Shown here piece after piece: positions 31,730 through 42,586 of a stretch of DNA of 64,000 nucleotides. The position numbers and the translations under genes are program-made. Each line of letters starts with the position of its first letter. Within the stretch, counting starts at the first letter, position 1. A model generated the notes under the pieces. The model was not told the origin of the DNA, did no database searches, and worked only from the letters and a program-made list of their open reading frames with translations. Source of the stretch: Mastacembelus armatus (Eukaryota > Chordata > Actinopteri > Synbranchiformes > Mastacembelidae); assembly GCF_900324485.2 (NCBI RefSeq), contig NC_046654.1, positions 3,206,562 through 3,270,561 on the forward strand, written 5' to 3'.

Positions 31730-32060
31730 CTACTCTTTTTCTGTGTGCATTAATCCACCACAGCCTCCGTTGAGTCCAGCCTATAGTCAGTGAACCAGCT
31801 TTTTTCCACCAGTTTGTCCAGCTGTTTTGTATCCTTGTGTTTTATTCTGCCTCCCGAGCAGACTGCAGCATAAAGCAGCACACGTCCTAGCAGTCTGGTA
31901 AAATGTGCAGCATCTTGCTGCAGACGTGAAAAGACCTAAGCTGCTTTAGGAGGAAATGGCCCTTTCTTATAGAAGTGCCTCTCTGTTCAGTGACCAGTCC
32001 AGTTTGTTGTTTTGGGGGCAGTTTTGGCTCCTCAGATGAAGCATAATCTGTATTTTTATA
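31730..32060 (-). mobile_element. Degraded LINE fragment, minus strand
   Basis: The minus strand contains FLLKQLRSFHVCSKMLHIL at about 31890-31960, matching FSRKLRSFNVCSKMLEIF of the plus-strand LINE at 26.6 kb. Flanking frames suggest more of the same element, in the opposite orientation and more decayed, so it is an older copy of a related family. Ends are approximate. Confidence 0.65.
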
Positions 32061-33643
32061 TAGTGTGGTGTCTGTAAGATATGTTTTTACTCTGGACCTA
32101 CAGAATAACAGGGAACTTTGTGATGTTTTTCCTCTCTTAAAGGACTGCACATGTAAATCCAGAACATTCAGTTTAATGCTCGCTTGAATTGGTGCATATG
32201 AATCCTGCTTGGATGTCATTACATTTGCTGTATCTTATTAGTTTAATTAATGAAATATCAGTCCACTGTAAAAATAACATTATCTGCCTAGACATACAAA
32301 AGGATTTGTTGTTTGTTTGTTGCTTCAAGTTTACAACCTTGACTTGAGTTTAATGATATTAATACTATACATCAGGTGTGCAAAACAGATAGTGAGCTGG
32401 TCCTGTTAGTAAGGCTGATAAAGTCTTAAAGCCAATATAGATATGTCACAAATATAAGTATATGTTGATGTTCAACCTCATACTACTGTATACCAGCACC
32501 TAACCCTCATTTTTATTTTATCTATTTTTGCAGTACTGTAGTATGTTAATAAACTTTTTATTTTAAATTAAACCTGAAAAGTGAGTTGAAATCCTGCCTC
32601 AGTAGTTTGCCTCTGGGTATTTTTGATGCAGAAATAATGCAGAGTGAAAGTATTTCTGTTTACATTTTTTTAAACAGTGGGCTAGAAAACAGCACCCTGA
32701 ACTGTATCTAAACATCAGGCTTTTCTGGATGAGATATAATTCTTGCTCACAGATGTTTCTGTTGCTGGCCTCAGACACTGTTTCCTGTTTATATGACCCA
32801 CCTGAGCACAAACATGTTTTTTAAGGAAGCAACCGAAGAAAGTAGAAAGGCTAGTTTGACTCCCAGTGGGGACTTTACAAATAAATATCTCATTCTGAAG
32901 AACGGTTTAGATGTAAACAGTTGTATGTAGTCCAACACACACTTTGGTGTTTTGTACCTTCAGTTGACACAGAAATGGAAGTTTTTCCAGCTGTTTGCTC
33001 AAACACGTATGTGCACTACATGGGCTCGGTGCAAAGATGCAGGTGCACCCTGTGAGCCGGAGGTTGTGGTAAAGCAAAAGGTTGCACCTCTGTCATTTCT
33101 CAGCACAGAGAACAATCTGCAGGCTGCTCTGTGACCACATCCTTTTCTCTGCTGCCGCTCTCTGCTACTCTGCACGGTTTCAAGCCCCACTTTGTCTCCT
33201 GCACCACAACAGCTTTGACCTTCTTCTGTTCACAGATGAGAATGTTTCCTGTTGGGTGGTAGACTCCCACTCTTCCATTTCTCTACTGACAGTGTTTGAG
33301 TTTGAGTTTTCATCTAGAGAATATAAACTGACTCACTGCTTCTGTTTGTGCAAAGTGGAAAACTTGATATGACTCAAATAAACAAGTTCAAATGTTTTGT
33401 TTTCAAATGTAACCTGCATCTCTGCTGCAAGCCCGAGCACTGCACGTACGTGTTTTCTTAAAATCGATTTTAAAATACATCTTAGTTGATAAAATTTAAT
33501 GAAACGTTATGGAGAAATGGTGGATCAGTGGAAAATCTAATGAAACTTCTTCTGAGGTTTTCCTGACCAGGGATGTTTCAACGTGTGTGTGGTTGGAAAA
33601 CAGTTGATTTCTCAGAAATGGTGGGCAAACTGCTAAAATCCTT
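32061..33643. other. Spacer between the two cassettes
   Basis: No gene, V relic or repeat recognised. It lies 3' of the right-hand constant gene on the minus strand, the position where TRB enhancers sit in mammals, but nothing here can be called an enhancer from sequence alone. Confidence 0.5.
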
Positions 33644-34085
33644 GCTGTGTAATCAGCACTGTTGTAAATCATTTAATTCTTATTTAAATCATTAAGATGT
33701 AACAGTGTCTGATATAAAAATGAATCCATGTCCTCCTCCAGTTGAACTGACTGTGAATTAAGTGTTGTCTGCAGATGACATGAGAATGATAAGACTGAGG
33801 ACAAACGTTTCTAGAGAAATGAAAAGATCTGCTAAAATACTTTTATTCAGAAAATGAAGCAAACACATATTTTAAAAGCACAGAATGGTTAAGAACATAT
33901 AAAAACCTGTTACCAAACTACTATATTTCTGTCGGTAATATCTTTAACAAGAAAAAGCAAATAATTATCTCCTTTGTGCAGAATTTGATATAAGCAAATG
34001 CATTGAATCGTACAATATTATGGAATCTAACTTTTCAGATTGTATTTACATGAAGTCCAGAGTTCGTTTCTTCTCTCTCCACATC

Positions 34086-34986
34086 TTAGTTCTGTTTTAT
34101 AGCTGACCCCTGAAACCAACAGAGAAGTGTCTTAAAGCACATGCCTGATTTTTTTACTTGAGCATTAATTCATTCAAATCTATGGAGGCTTTATGTTGAG
34201 GAAAGTTGTTGGACAAACCTGGAGCTTCCACACCAAAAAAGCGACGAAGGCTCCATAGATGCTGCTCTTGATGATGAAAACACCGTAGGAGACTTTGGCA
34301 GTCTGGAAGATCCTCGAAAGTTGTTCTGTAGGAACTGAACATTCAGATGAGGGACATGATGAAAAGAGAAAATGTCCAATGCACTTTGTAAAGACAATTT
34401 ATGTCTGCAGCTGTACACATATAGTCCTATGAATACTGCCAAGAGTTTTTCTGAAATATGTAGAACACTGTTTTCTCTGTGATGATAATCTTTTTACCTG
34501 TTTTCTGGTCATTATCTTTAGCTGAAATAAAAATGAGAGGCGAAAGATTAGACAAAGACTGATGATGTCACTTGTTTTCAATGGCAACAGGATCAGATTT
34601 TTGATTATTTCTTTCGTTCCAAATGAACGTACCTTCACCACTAACAAAAGCTGTAAACGTTTTATCCTTTGTCCCATCGAAGAAGGTGACAATGCAGGTA
34701 AATTCACTGCCAGGTTTGTGCCAGTCGTCACCAGAGACTCTCAACCTGCTGGTGATTTTGTAGTAATATCCATCACGGACAGCATTAGGATCCGTTGCCA
34801 CGCCGATGGTGGTAATATTCTCACCATTCTTCCAGGACACACGGACATGATCTGGGTAGAATCCACTGGCCACACAAACAAGAGTCTTCTTTTTACCATC
34901 TTTCAAAGTCTGGCTGACTGACGTGCACTCTTTTAAAGGAGGTTTATACACTTTCACTGTTGGTGGTGTGGCTTGACGGTCTTTTT
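34086..34986 (-). CDS. TRBC: T-cell receptor beta constant gene, upstream (right) cassette
   Basis: Exon 1 at 34986-34633, exon 2 at 34521-34498 (eight-residue connecting peptide AKDNDQKT), exon 3 at 34325-34219 (transmembrane) and exon 4 from 34109 with stop at 34086-34088. Ig-fold cysteines are in TLVCVAS and FTCIVTF, tryptophan in VSWKNG, and an extra cysteine in LKECTS. Exons 3 and 4 match the left gene exactly (membrane lysine in VFIIKSS; tail GSAIKQN). Exon 1 has the same length as the left gene (354 nt) but many replacements and shifted gaps, mostly between DHV and SGE. A polyadenylation hexamer lies at 33842-33847. It is a second, distinct C-beta isotype. Confidence 0.95.
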
Positions 34987-35207
34987 CTGCAAAGACAAAA
35001 GAAATAAATCACTACATTAAAGCATCTTATTGGTCCACATCAGTACCTTAATCTAATGTCAGTGTAATATCTGAATACCAGAATTTAGACATGAATACAG
35101 GGGTAGAAAAATATACTAGAACTTTCCACACTAGACATTAACATTAACCATTTGATGTAATATTTGAAGAAATCTTTGCCTTTATGAACTTATTGCAGTG
35201 AACTTAC

Positions 35208-35260
35208 CAAGAACCGTTAGCTTGGTTCCCTCACCGAAATAAGCAGGATAGGTTCCAGAG
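35208..35260 (-). CDS. TRBJ: TRBJ segment J1.15 (closest to C)
   Basis: Codes SGTYPAYFGEGTKLTVLG with a GTAAG donor. Weak heptamer CACACAG at 35261-35267 with a 12-nt spacer. It differs from J2.16 by T for N. Confidence 0.9.
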
Positions 35261-35707
35261 CACACAGATAACTCACATGTAAAAAACTGACTTATAGTAC
35301 AGGCATGAATGAATCTAAATCTCTTTTTTACTGGGTTTGTCAGTTGCATTGTGATATAATCGATGTATCACTTGTTTCCCACTTCTAAACTCTTTAATGG
35401 AATATGAATCAATTTCCCCATTTTTTGATAGAAAGAAAAACATTCTCAAGCCAATTTTTTACAGCTTAATTTGTCTGTAGCACTAAGTTTGATGCACAGA
35501 CCATATGAAGCCTTTTTTCCTTAGAACAAAGAGACTGATCTCACTTTTGCTTTTACTTCATGCTTTTTGTCAGTTTTGACTACAAGCTGACAAAACAACA
35601 TCGGATAAACTTAAGTCAACAAACATTTTGCAGATTTAATGTGTTAACAGGTGAAATGAACGTCAGAAAATAAACATTTCTACATATGATTTTGATCATT
35701 TTCTTAC

Positions 35708-35759
35708 CCAGCACTGTCAGTTTGGTGCCACTACCAAAGTAAGCAGGGTCGTAGTTGTT
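35708..35759 (-). CDS. TRBJ: TRBJ segment J1.14
   Basis: Codes NNYDPAYFGSGTKLTVLG with a GTAAG donor. Heptamer cacactg at 35760-35766, 12-nt spacer, nonamer agaaaaacc. It is identical to J2.15. Confidence 0.93.
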
Positions 35760-36039
35760 CACACTGATACAAAGCTACAGAAAAACCAGCTCAGCCTTTT
35801 GTCGCTGAAAGCTGAAGAACGTCTTTGTGCTCTTTTTATCAGAGAAACTAAAAACCTTTCTGCTCACAAACATATAGACACTATTGTAGAAACTACATGT
35901 TTCTGAAGACATAAACTTCTTCTTGTAGAGAGCAGATTAAAACAACCCTCAGCTCTGACCTGGTAGACATCAAACCATCTAGTTTGAACATACGTCCTCT
36001 GGACTGTTACGTTAGTATTGATTATTGTTCCTGTCTTAC

Positions 36040-36091
36040 CTAAAACCGTGAGTTTAGTTCCAGCTCCAAAGTAAGCTTCTGACTGGGAACT
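36040..36091 (-). CDS. TRBJ: TRBJ segment J1.13
   Basis: Codes SSQSEAYFGAGTKLTVLG with a GTAAG donor. Heptamer cacagta at 36092-36098; poor nonamer, as in J2.14. Confidence 0.9.
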
Positions 36092-36361
36092 CACAGTATG
36101 TGACAGAGCTGATAGGAACTGGCTGTGTGAGTAAGAATCTGGGCTTAGAGCCAAATGGTTTGTTGCTGCTCTACATGTTTTTACTGACGAGAACTAACTT
36201 CTGCATTATTGTCTTCTCCACTTTAAAACACTTTACCATTTCAAATAGAAGATCTGAATGTTTTTACTATATTTTCTCAGTTTTCTTTCTTCTAACTTAC
36301 ATTCAGAAAACAAGCTGTCAGCCATGCTTGGTTAATAATCAAATAACCTTTGTTTTCTTAC

Positions 36362-36411
36362 CTAAAACAGTGAGTTTAGTTCCAGGTCCAAAGTAAGCCT
36401 CGTTATAGGAG
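36362..36411 (-). CDS. TRBJ: TRBJ segment J1.12
   Basis: Codes SYNEAYFGPGTKLTVLG with a GTAAG donor. Heptamer cacagag at 36412-36418, 12-nt spacer, nonamer aacaaaacc. It is identical to J2.13. Confidence 0.93.
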
Positions 36412-36679
36412 CACAGAGACGTTCAACTGTAACAAAACCTCTTCCTGCTGCCTCTTTATCTCTGCCACTTTGAAATTATTTCAATAGTGTCATTTTTGAC
36501 ATGTGAAGACTTTGACTTTAATTTAAATCAAAATATATTTGAAAAGCATAAACTGTCACCCACAGACATCAATATCCTTTTTTTTATTGTTTTCTGACTT
36601 TATTTTAACCCTAACTCACATGCATCTTAACAACATCCCACCTGAACAATATTCAATAAGGTTTAGAACATTTTCTTAC

Positions 36680-36736
36680 CTAAAACAGTTAATTTAGTTC
36701 CTCCACCAAAGTAAGCCTCTGCTGCACTACCGGTGT
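36680..36736 (-). CDS. TRBJ: TRBJ segment J1.11, in the replaced interval
   Basis: Codes TGSAAEAYFGGGTKLTVLG with a GTAAG donor. Consensus heptamer cacagtg at 36737-36743, 12-nt spacer, nonamer gctcaaaac. Its 3' part resembles J2.12 but its 5' codons and signal resemble J2.9, as if formed by recombination between J segments. Confidence 0.93.
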
Positions 36737-36925
36737 CACAGTGCACTTGACCGGTGCTCAAAACAACCAAGATACTGCTTTTATTTTTTGCTTTGATGAA
36801 ACGCAGTTTCTCGTTAAATTACAAGCTTACATCTGATCTACTGACAAAAGTAACTTGTTCGGTTTTTATATATTTTATTCTAATTTTAATGGTTTCATGA
36901 GATAAAACGTTGATGTTTTACTCAC

Positions 36926-36973
36926 CGAGAACAGTCAGTTTTGTTCCCTGGCCGAAATAAGCTTCAGAATTCA
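36926..36973 (-). CDS. TRBJ: TRBJ segment J1.10
   Basis: Codes VNSEAYFGQGTKLTVLG with a GTGAG donor. Heptamer cacagcg at 36974-36980, 12-nt spacer. It is identical to J2.10. Confidence 0.92.
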
Positions 36974-37136
36974 CACAGCGTTTAAGATGAAGAACAAAAA
37001 GCTGAGCTGAGCTTAAACTGTGAGTAGTTTGAGCACATTTACTTTGATAAAGAAGTTTTTCAATAACATTTTTTAGATTCGTTTCTTACCACGAGTCATA
37101 ACAGGCTGTGTTTACTGTACAACATATATTTCTTAC

Positions 37137-37190
37137 CTAAAACTGTTAACTTTGTTCCTCCACCAAAGTAAGCCTCTCCTGCACCAGAGT
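37137..37190 (-). CDS. TRBJ: TRBJ segment J1.9
   Basis: Codes SGAGEAYFGGGTKLTVLG with a GTAAG donor. Consensus heptamer cacagtg at 37191-37197, 12-nt spacer, nonamer gctcaaaac. It is identical to J2.9. Confidence 0.93.
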
Positions 37191-37403
37191 CACAGTGCCC
37201 TTGACCAGTGCTCAAAACAACCAAGATGCTGCTTTTACTGTTTCTTTACATTTGGTTGTGTTTAAGTGTTTATTGTGTTGAGGTCATTTGCTGTTTTTTT
37301 TATGTAACACAGAAAATCTTTTTCTCAACAACCAGCCTGATTTTATACGTTTTACTTGACTTAGATGTGAATTTGTCAGAAGAGATTTTGCTGTTTTACT
37401 CAC

Positions 37404-37450
37404 CAAGAACAGTCAGTTTAGTTCCCTGGCCGAAATAAGCTTCGTACTGA
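37404..37450 (-). CDS. TRBJ: TRBJ segment J1.8
   Basis: Codes QYEAYFGQGTKLTVLG with a GTGAG donor. Heptamer cacagcg at 37451-37457, 12-nt spacer, nonamer atcaaaaag. It is identical to J2.8. Confidence 0.92.
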
Positions 37451-37606
37451 CACAGCGTTTAAGCTTAACATCAAAAAGCTCTGAGCTGAACTCAAACTAA
37501 GTAAGAGGAGTTTCAGCAAAGCAACTTATCAAATGTTTCTTAGGTCTTTTTTCATTTCTTGCTATAAATTGTATCACAGACTGTAAATACAACAGAGGTT
37601 TCTTAC

Positions 37607-37660
37607 CTAAAACGGTTAACTTTGTCCCTGCACCAAAGTAAGCTGGGTATCCAGTATTGT
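37607..37660 (-). CDS. TRBJ: TRBJ segment J1.7
   Basis: Codes NTGYPAYFGAGTKLTVLG with a GTAAG donor. Consensus heptamer cacagtg at 37661-37667, 12-nt spacer. It differs from J2.7 in its first two codons. Confidence 0.93.
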
Positions 37661-37821
37661 CACAGTGCATTTGATCAGTGCTCAAAACAGCCTAAGATGC
37701 TGCTTTTACTTTGCTTCTTTAGTTTTAGCTGCTTTTAAGTTTAGTTTATTTTTTTAAATATGAATTTGGTCTAAATCCAAACCAGTTTTCTGCCTTATAG
37801 TCTGTGATTTGTTTTACTTAC

Positions 37822-37869
37822 CAAGAACAGTGAGTTTTGTTCCAGGGCCAAAATAAGCTTCTCTGTCAA
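37822..37869 (-). CDS. TRBJ: TRBJ segment J1.6
   Basis: Codes DREAYFGPGTKLTVLG with a GTAAG donor. Heptamer cacagca at 37870-37876, 12-nt spacer. The nonamer differs from that of J2.6 by one base (ctcaaaaag versus atcaaaaag). Confidence 0.92.
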
Positions 37870-38001
37870 CACAGCATTTCAGCTTAAGCTCAAAAAGCTC
37901 TGAGCTCCACTATAAAGACCTAAGTTCATTCAGGTTATTGATGGACCCTGTCCATTAAAACACTTATTACATTTGTTCCATTTCAATCCTCCTTCACTTA
38001 C

Positions 38002-38052
38002 CCAGAACAGTGAGTTTTGTTCCTTTTCCAAAGTACGCTTCGTTAGCGTTGT
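38002..38052 (-). CDS. TRBJ: TRBJ segment J1.5
   Basis: Codes NANEAYFGKGTKLTVLG with a GTAAG donor. Consensus heptamer cacagtg at 38053-38059; weak nonamer. It is identical to J2.5. Confidence 0.92.
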
Positions 38053-38200
38053 CACAGTGCAGAAACACTGAGCATGTAACTCCTCTGTATTTCTCTACCA
38101 GAATTATCTCTGGAAATATTTTCCTAATTCTTCTCTTTGCACCAAGACTCTAAAGCAATGGAATATTTATTGAAATACAGTAATAAGCTCAAATATTTAC

Positions 38201-38252
38201 CTAAAACCGTCAGTTTGGTTCCTTGTCCAAAGTAAGCAGGCTCAGTGTAGGT
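38201..38252 (-). CDS. TRBJ: TRBJ segment J1.4
   Basis: Codes TYTEPAYFGQGTKLTVLG with a GTAAA donor. Consensus heptamer cacagtg at 38253-38259. It is identical to J2.4. Confidence 0.92.
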
Positions 38253-38381
38253 CACAGTGTTTTTGGTTCAGCTCAATATCTCAGCTTTTTCCTAACAACA
38301 CATTTCTCCTGCACACTCCTGCATAATTTTCTACCATGTCAGGCTTGTTGCAGTGAACTGAAGCTGTAGACTCTGACTTAC

Positions 38382-38432
38382 CCAGAACAGTGAGTTTTGT
38401 TCCTTTTCCAAAGTACGCTTCGTTGACATCGT
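38382..38432 (-). CDS. TRBJ: TRBJ segment J1.3
   Basis: Codes DVNEAYFGKGTKLTVLG with a GTAAG donor. Consensus heptamer cacagtg at 38433-38439. It is identical to J2.3. Confidence 0.92.
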
Positions 38433-38577
38433 CACAGTGCAAAAGTAGTGAGCATGAAACTCGTCTGTATTTCTCTACCAGAATTCTCTTTGCAAAGATT
38501 TGACTTGTTCTTCTGTTTTTAAGACTCTCCAACAGTGTGACATTTATCAAAACACAGTAATAAGCTGAAATATTTAC

Positions 38578-38629
38578 CTAGAACCGTCAGTTTGGTTCCT
38601 TGTCCGAAGTAAGCAGGATAGTTATTGTT
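38578..38629 (-). CDS. TRBJ: TRBJ segment J1.2
   Basis: Codes NNNYPAYFGQGTKLTVLG with a GTAAA donor. Consensus heptamer cacagtg at 38630-38636. It differs from J2.2 by Y for N in the CDR3-coding part. Confidence 0.92.
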
Positions 38630-38760
38630 CACAGTGATCTCACTTCAGCTCAATATTTCAGCTTTTTCAGAACAAGAGATTTTTCCTTCATTTTCATACT
38701 AACATTTGGACTTTGTCAGGCTTGTTGTAGTGAACTGAAGCAGTGAGAGCTCTGACTTAC

Positions 38761-38811
38761 CCAGAACGGTGAGTTTTGTTCCTTTTCCAAAATACGCTTC
38801 AGCTCCAGTGT
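38761..38811 (-). CDS. TRBJ: TRBJ segment J1.1 (closest to D)
   Basis: Codes TGAEAYFGKGTKLTVLG with a GTAAG donor. Heptamer cacactg at 38812-38818, 12-nt spacer, nonamer accaaaaag. It keeps the EAYF form that J2.1 has changed to EVYF. Confidence 0.92.
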
Positions 38812-39202
38812 CACACTGACTGTCTCCTCTACCAAAAAGTCACAAAACTTTCTCTAATCAACATGTTGAGCCACAGTCCAGTAATCCAGAGGATGAAGAA
38901 GATTTAAACATGCAGGATGAGCTTCACAATGTCCAAAGTTGTTTTGTTTGGTGCTAAAAGAAGTAAAAGAAGAATCCAGAGGCTCCACAGGGGATTTAAG
39001 TGAATTTAAATGTTTTTTTCCATCAGATTTTCTGCACATATATTGACTTCACAGTACTAACATCTCCTGATATCATATATACTTTCAATATTTCCATGTT
39101 TTCTTTCTACCAAGTGTCCCTAGTTGCATGTAGCAGTCTACACAGTGTCTTTGAATGGGAGGAGGTTTTTGTACAGCGGCTCTATAGGATTGTATCACCG
39201 TG

Positions 39203-39215
39203 CCCCCCCTGTCCC
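39203..39215 (-). CDS. TRBD: TRB diversity segment, right cassette
   Basis: GGGACAGGGGGGG on the minus strand, identical to the left D together with its signals. 5' signal: heptamer 39216-39222, 12-nt spacer, nonamer 39235-39243. 3' signal: heptamer 39196-39202, 23-nt spacer, nonamer 39164-39172. It is the only D found in this cassette. Confidence 0.93.
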
Positions 39216-39523
39216 CACGGTGAAAAAGCATCACACAAAAACCTGAAGTCTTGTTCGTTCTCTCCTCTCTCCTTCCCCCACCCAGCTTCTCCGTATCTCA
39301 GTCTCCATCTCTGTGTGTGAGAGCAGCTGTGCAGCTCTGGCTGACTGACAGCTGAACAGGCTCCAACCTGACTGCTGCTATTTCTGTTACAGCTAAGAAA
39401 AGAAGCATGAAGCAAAAGGGAAGGAACTTATTTTTGTTTGTTTGGAGCTGAGGAGAGGAAGTGACATGTTTGTTGGTCACACCTCTTTATCCACCCAGTT
39501 ATCAGTGACGAGATGCACATTCA

Positions 39524-41088
39524 TTGATCCTTTGATTTGTCACTTTGTCACATTAACAGTGCCTCCAGTGGGTGTTGCTGTGTGTCACCATGCTCCTTTT
39601 TCATTTCAGAAGCATGGTTAGCTTTTGGCACAGCAACCCCAGAACAGCAGTCAGCAGCAGTCAGGTAGTTTGCAGCTAGCTAAAAATCTAGATATTTCTT
39701 TTAGGAGACAAAAACAGAGCTAAACGTTAGGTGAATATTTGAGTTCAGCCAGTGGCCAAAGACAGAACTTCACATTTATTTATTGAATGTATAGTAATGA
39801 TAATTAATTAATTAATTTGCCTTAATCATCTGCTTTGTTCAGAGCTCATTCTTCTGCCCCCAAGTGGCAAAATATCAGCCACAATACCTTTTACCTGCTG
39901 TTAGTGTAGGTTTCACAATAATTGATAACAGTATTTCATAATGGCATCGTATTTGCCAATCCAAGAATTAGGTTGTTATGCAATAGGTTGATAATATTCT
40001 AATATTTTTTTGTTCTTTTAAACATTTTTCCTCATCATATACAAATGTCTTCCACCCAGTAGTCATAATGGATTGTTGCAGTTTATCTATTTATTACTTG
40101 ACTTATTGCTTTACCTGATTTCAATATAGCTTTGCTTTATTTATAGTGGAGTTTTATTATAGGTTATAGCATCATATTTATATTAAACATTATAGACATA
40201 TCTTCTAACTCATTGTATGTTTTCTTTAAACATTTCAGTACTAGGTTTTATGTTTTCTTTTCACAGTTGCCTCTGAATTTTGTCTACCAAGTTAAATAGG
40301 CTTTCAGGTGATCTTAATGCTGTGATATGAAGCATTAGTGCGTCCCCTGGGTAAAATTATGTATCTGTCTAAAAAACAAGAAGCTTTAATAACACTGACA
40401 TGATTTGAGGTTTATACTGTTTTGACCTTCCTTTTCATTTCCACTCCTAAGTGTAATCTCTCATGAACCCTGCAGAGGTCAGTGTATGCAAACCTCTTAA
40501 ACGTGATACTTTCATCCTTTCAGGCTGTCCTGAACACTAAGTCATAAACAAATGTAGACTTGAGCATGTTGAGTGGTGCAGTTCACGACACTGTGCATGG
40601 CAGTAATGTTTTATTGGACCCTACCATCTTTAACACCTGCTCACTTATCTGAAGTCATCAGCTTTGTGGTCTTGCAGAAACATCACTGAACTGTTACGAG
40701 ACAGCAATTCTATCTTAATGTCAAAGTGGCATTTATTATGTTTATCTTCTAATTCTTTTACTAATGTGACATTGATTGCAGTTTGCCTGCATTTAGCATT
40801 GTAGCCATCTAGTATTTTCATTAACTGTTAATCTACCGATGTTTTAATCAGTCTGTTTGGTGTGTGGTGTATATAATATCAGAAAATAGTGAAAAATGGC
40901 CCTTATTATTTTATTTTTTGTGAAATGAACTGAGTAATTAAATCATATTTACATAATTAATCATAACTGAATAATAAAAATATAGTAATTTTGTCCTACA
41001 CCTCAACAAAATTCTGTTTAGGATTCACAGAAATACAGAAATGAAGCCTCATCTGACCTCAGCTTCTCTGCTCCTGGTCTGTTTCTGA
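39524..41088. other. Intergenic region between D and V20
   Basis: No gene recognised. It carries weak similarity to 6.4-7.8 kb (for example tgcagaggtcagtgt near 40471 and cacctgctcacttatctg near 40632), consistent with an old shared origin. Confidence 0.55.
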
Positions 41089-41127
41089 GGTTGTTGTTAA
41101 GCTGCTGAGGCTTTGTGAGCCATTGTG

Positions 41128-41553
41128 CTCTTCTAGAAGCACAGTAATACACAGCTGAGTCTCCAGCCTCAGCAGCTTGGATCTGCAGAGAGGAGCTGAG
41201 CACTGCAGGTCGGGACATGGTGTACTTGGTTTTTTTGAAAGGAGCTTCGATGTTCCACATATCTTTACTTAAAGAATATGTTAGCATCTCTATTTTCCCA
41301 CTGCTGCTTTGTCTGTACCAGTACATGTAGTCATAATTATTGTCATCTTGTTCACACTGCAATGTTACAGCTTTGTCTCCTTCACGGCTGAATGCAAATG
41401 GAGGCTGGAGAATTTTTACACAGAAGGAAAAATCTGGAAAACAAGAAAACAGCAACACATGAAGAAAAAACATGGAAGACAAAAAATAATATTCAGCTCA
41501 GGTTAAAAGTTCTTACCAGAGAAGATCAGAACCATGAACATGTAAATGTTCAT
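41128..41553 (-). CDS. TRBV: TRBV gene V20 (CASS family)
   Basis: Leader exon 41553-41517 ([13 protein letters not shown]), V exon 41433-41128. FR1 [16 protein letters not shown] and FR3 are the same as V1, with changes in CDR1 (NYDYMYW) and CDR2 ([11 protein letters not shown]). End [13 protein letters not shown]. Heptamer CACAATG at 41121-41127, 23-nt spacer, nonamer ACAACAACC at 41089-41097. It is the V nearest the right-hand D, as V1 is to the left-hand D. Confidence 0.92.
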
Positions 41554-42112
41554 TGTCACAGTGATAGTATTTTTATTGTGAGTGACAGTTGTGACGCTTA
41601 TCGTCTCAGACAGATTAGCTGCAGGTGTAATTGTACTGCTACAATCAAAGCTTCAACAATAAGCTCTACTCCTCCCCCTGTTCTCTATTTTAACTTTAGT
41701 CTTCAGATTGTTCTGTGGCTTCGGACAAGTTTCTCTGTACACACATTGTCTCCTAGTGGACACTATTCAGCAACTGCAAGTTTTGTCTTCTTTGCTTCAG
41801 ATTACTGGGCCAGCAGTTCTTTGAGATCTTCATGGGAAGGTTTATAAGTGTGGTTTCTTGAACAGACAAGGCAGACTGGCACATTGTACCGACTATCCAC
41901 CAGATTCAGTAGCAGATTTCTCTGCTTGGAGCACACAGTGTGAATTTGGCCGAAAAGTCAGAATCTTTAAACCAGTGTGTTTTTGTGTACTGTTACACCC
42001 TAGTACTTAAACAATACTAGCTAAAAGCAGTGCCCCAGTGTGTCTTAATGTACTTTATTATATAAAAACCAAAGAGGCCACAGCTCCTTCCTGCTTGCAC
42101 ACCGTGACAGTT
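41554..42112. other. Spacer between V20 and V21
   Basis: Open frames here are continuations of V20 flank. No gene recognised. Confidence 0.5.
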
Positions 42113-42151
42113 GTTATTTGTATGACTGTGTGCTCTGTGTGCATCACTGTG

Positions 42152-42586
42152 CCTGGCAGCACAGTAGTAGGTGCTACTGTCTTTCAGAATTAGCTCAGTG
42201 ATTTGAAGAGAGAAATAGTTTTTGGATGCATCAATAGTTGACTGGAATTCACCCACAGTTTGATCAAACTCTGAGGTGAGAAACACCACTGGAGCTCCAT
42301 AGTGGTCTTGTCGGTACCAGTACATGGTGTAGCTGCTCATGCTGAACCCTGGACCCATGCGGCACTCCAACACTACTGTTTCTCCTGGGTTAGACAGTTT
42401 ATCTCCAGACTGAAGAACTTCAACACAGAGACCTGTAGCAGAATAAAGATGGTTTCATTTTGTATCTGATGTACAAATTAATTAAACCTGGTCAATAGAG
42501 CACTGGTTAGTACATTTATAATGAATAAATGCATAAAACCTACCCGAGGGTAAAAGCAGCCACAGATAAAGGAGTGTAACAGACAT
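42152..42586 (-). CDS. TRBV: TRBV gene V21
   Basis: Leader exon 42586-42544 (MSVTLLYLWLLLPSG), V exon 42432-42152 starting GLCVEVLQSGDKLSNPGE. Cysteine in VLECRM, tryptophan in MYWYRQ, end DSSTYYCAAR. Consensus heptamer at 42145-42151, 23-nt spacer, nonamer ACAAATAAC at 42113-42121. Partner of V3: the exons agree except in CDR2 (TSEFDQTVGEF versus IKEYDQNHGRI), but the leaders are quite different. Confidence 0.92.

Noticed and set aside
33082-33372. Open frame in the spacer between cassettes
   Set aside because: No start context, domain, splice partner or V/J similarity; compatible with chance.
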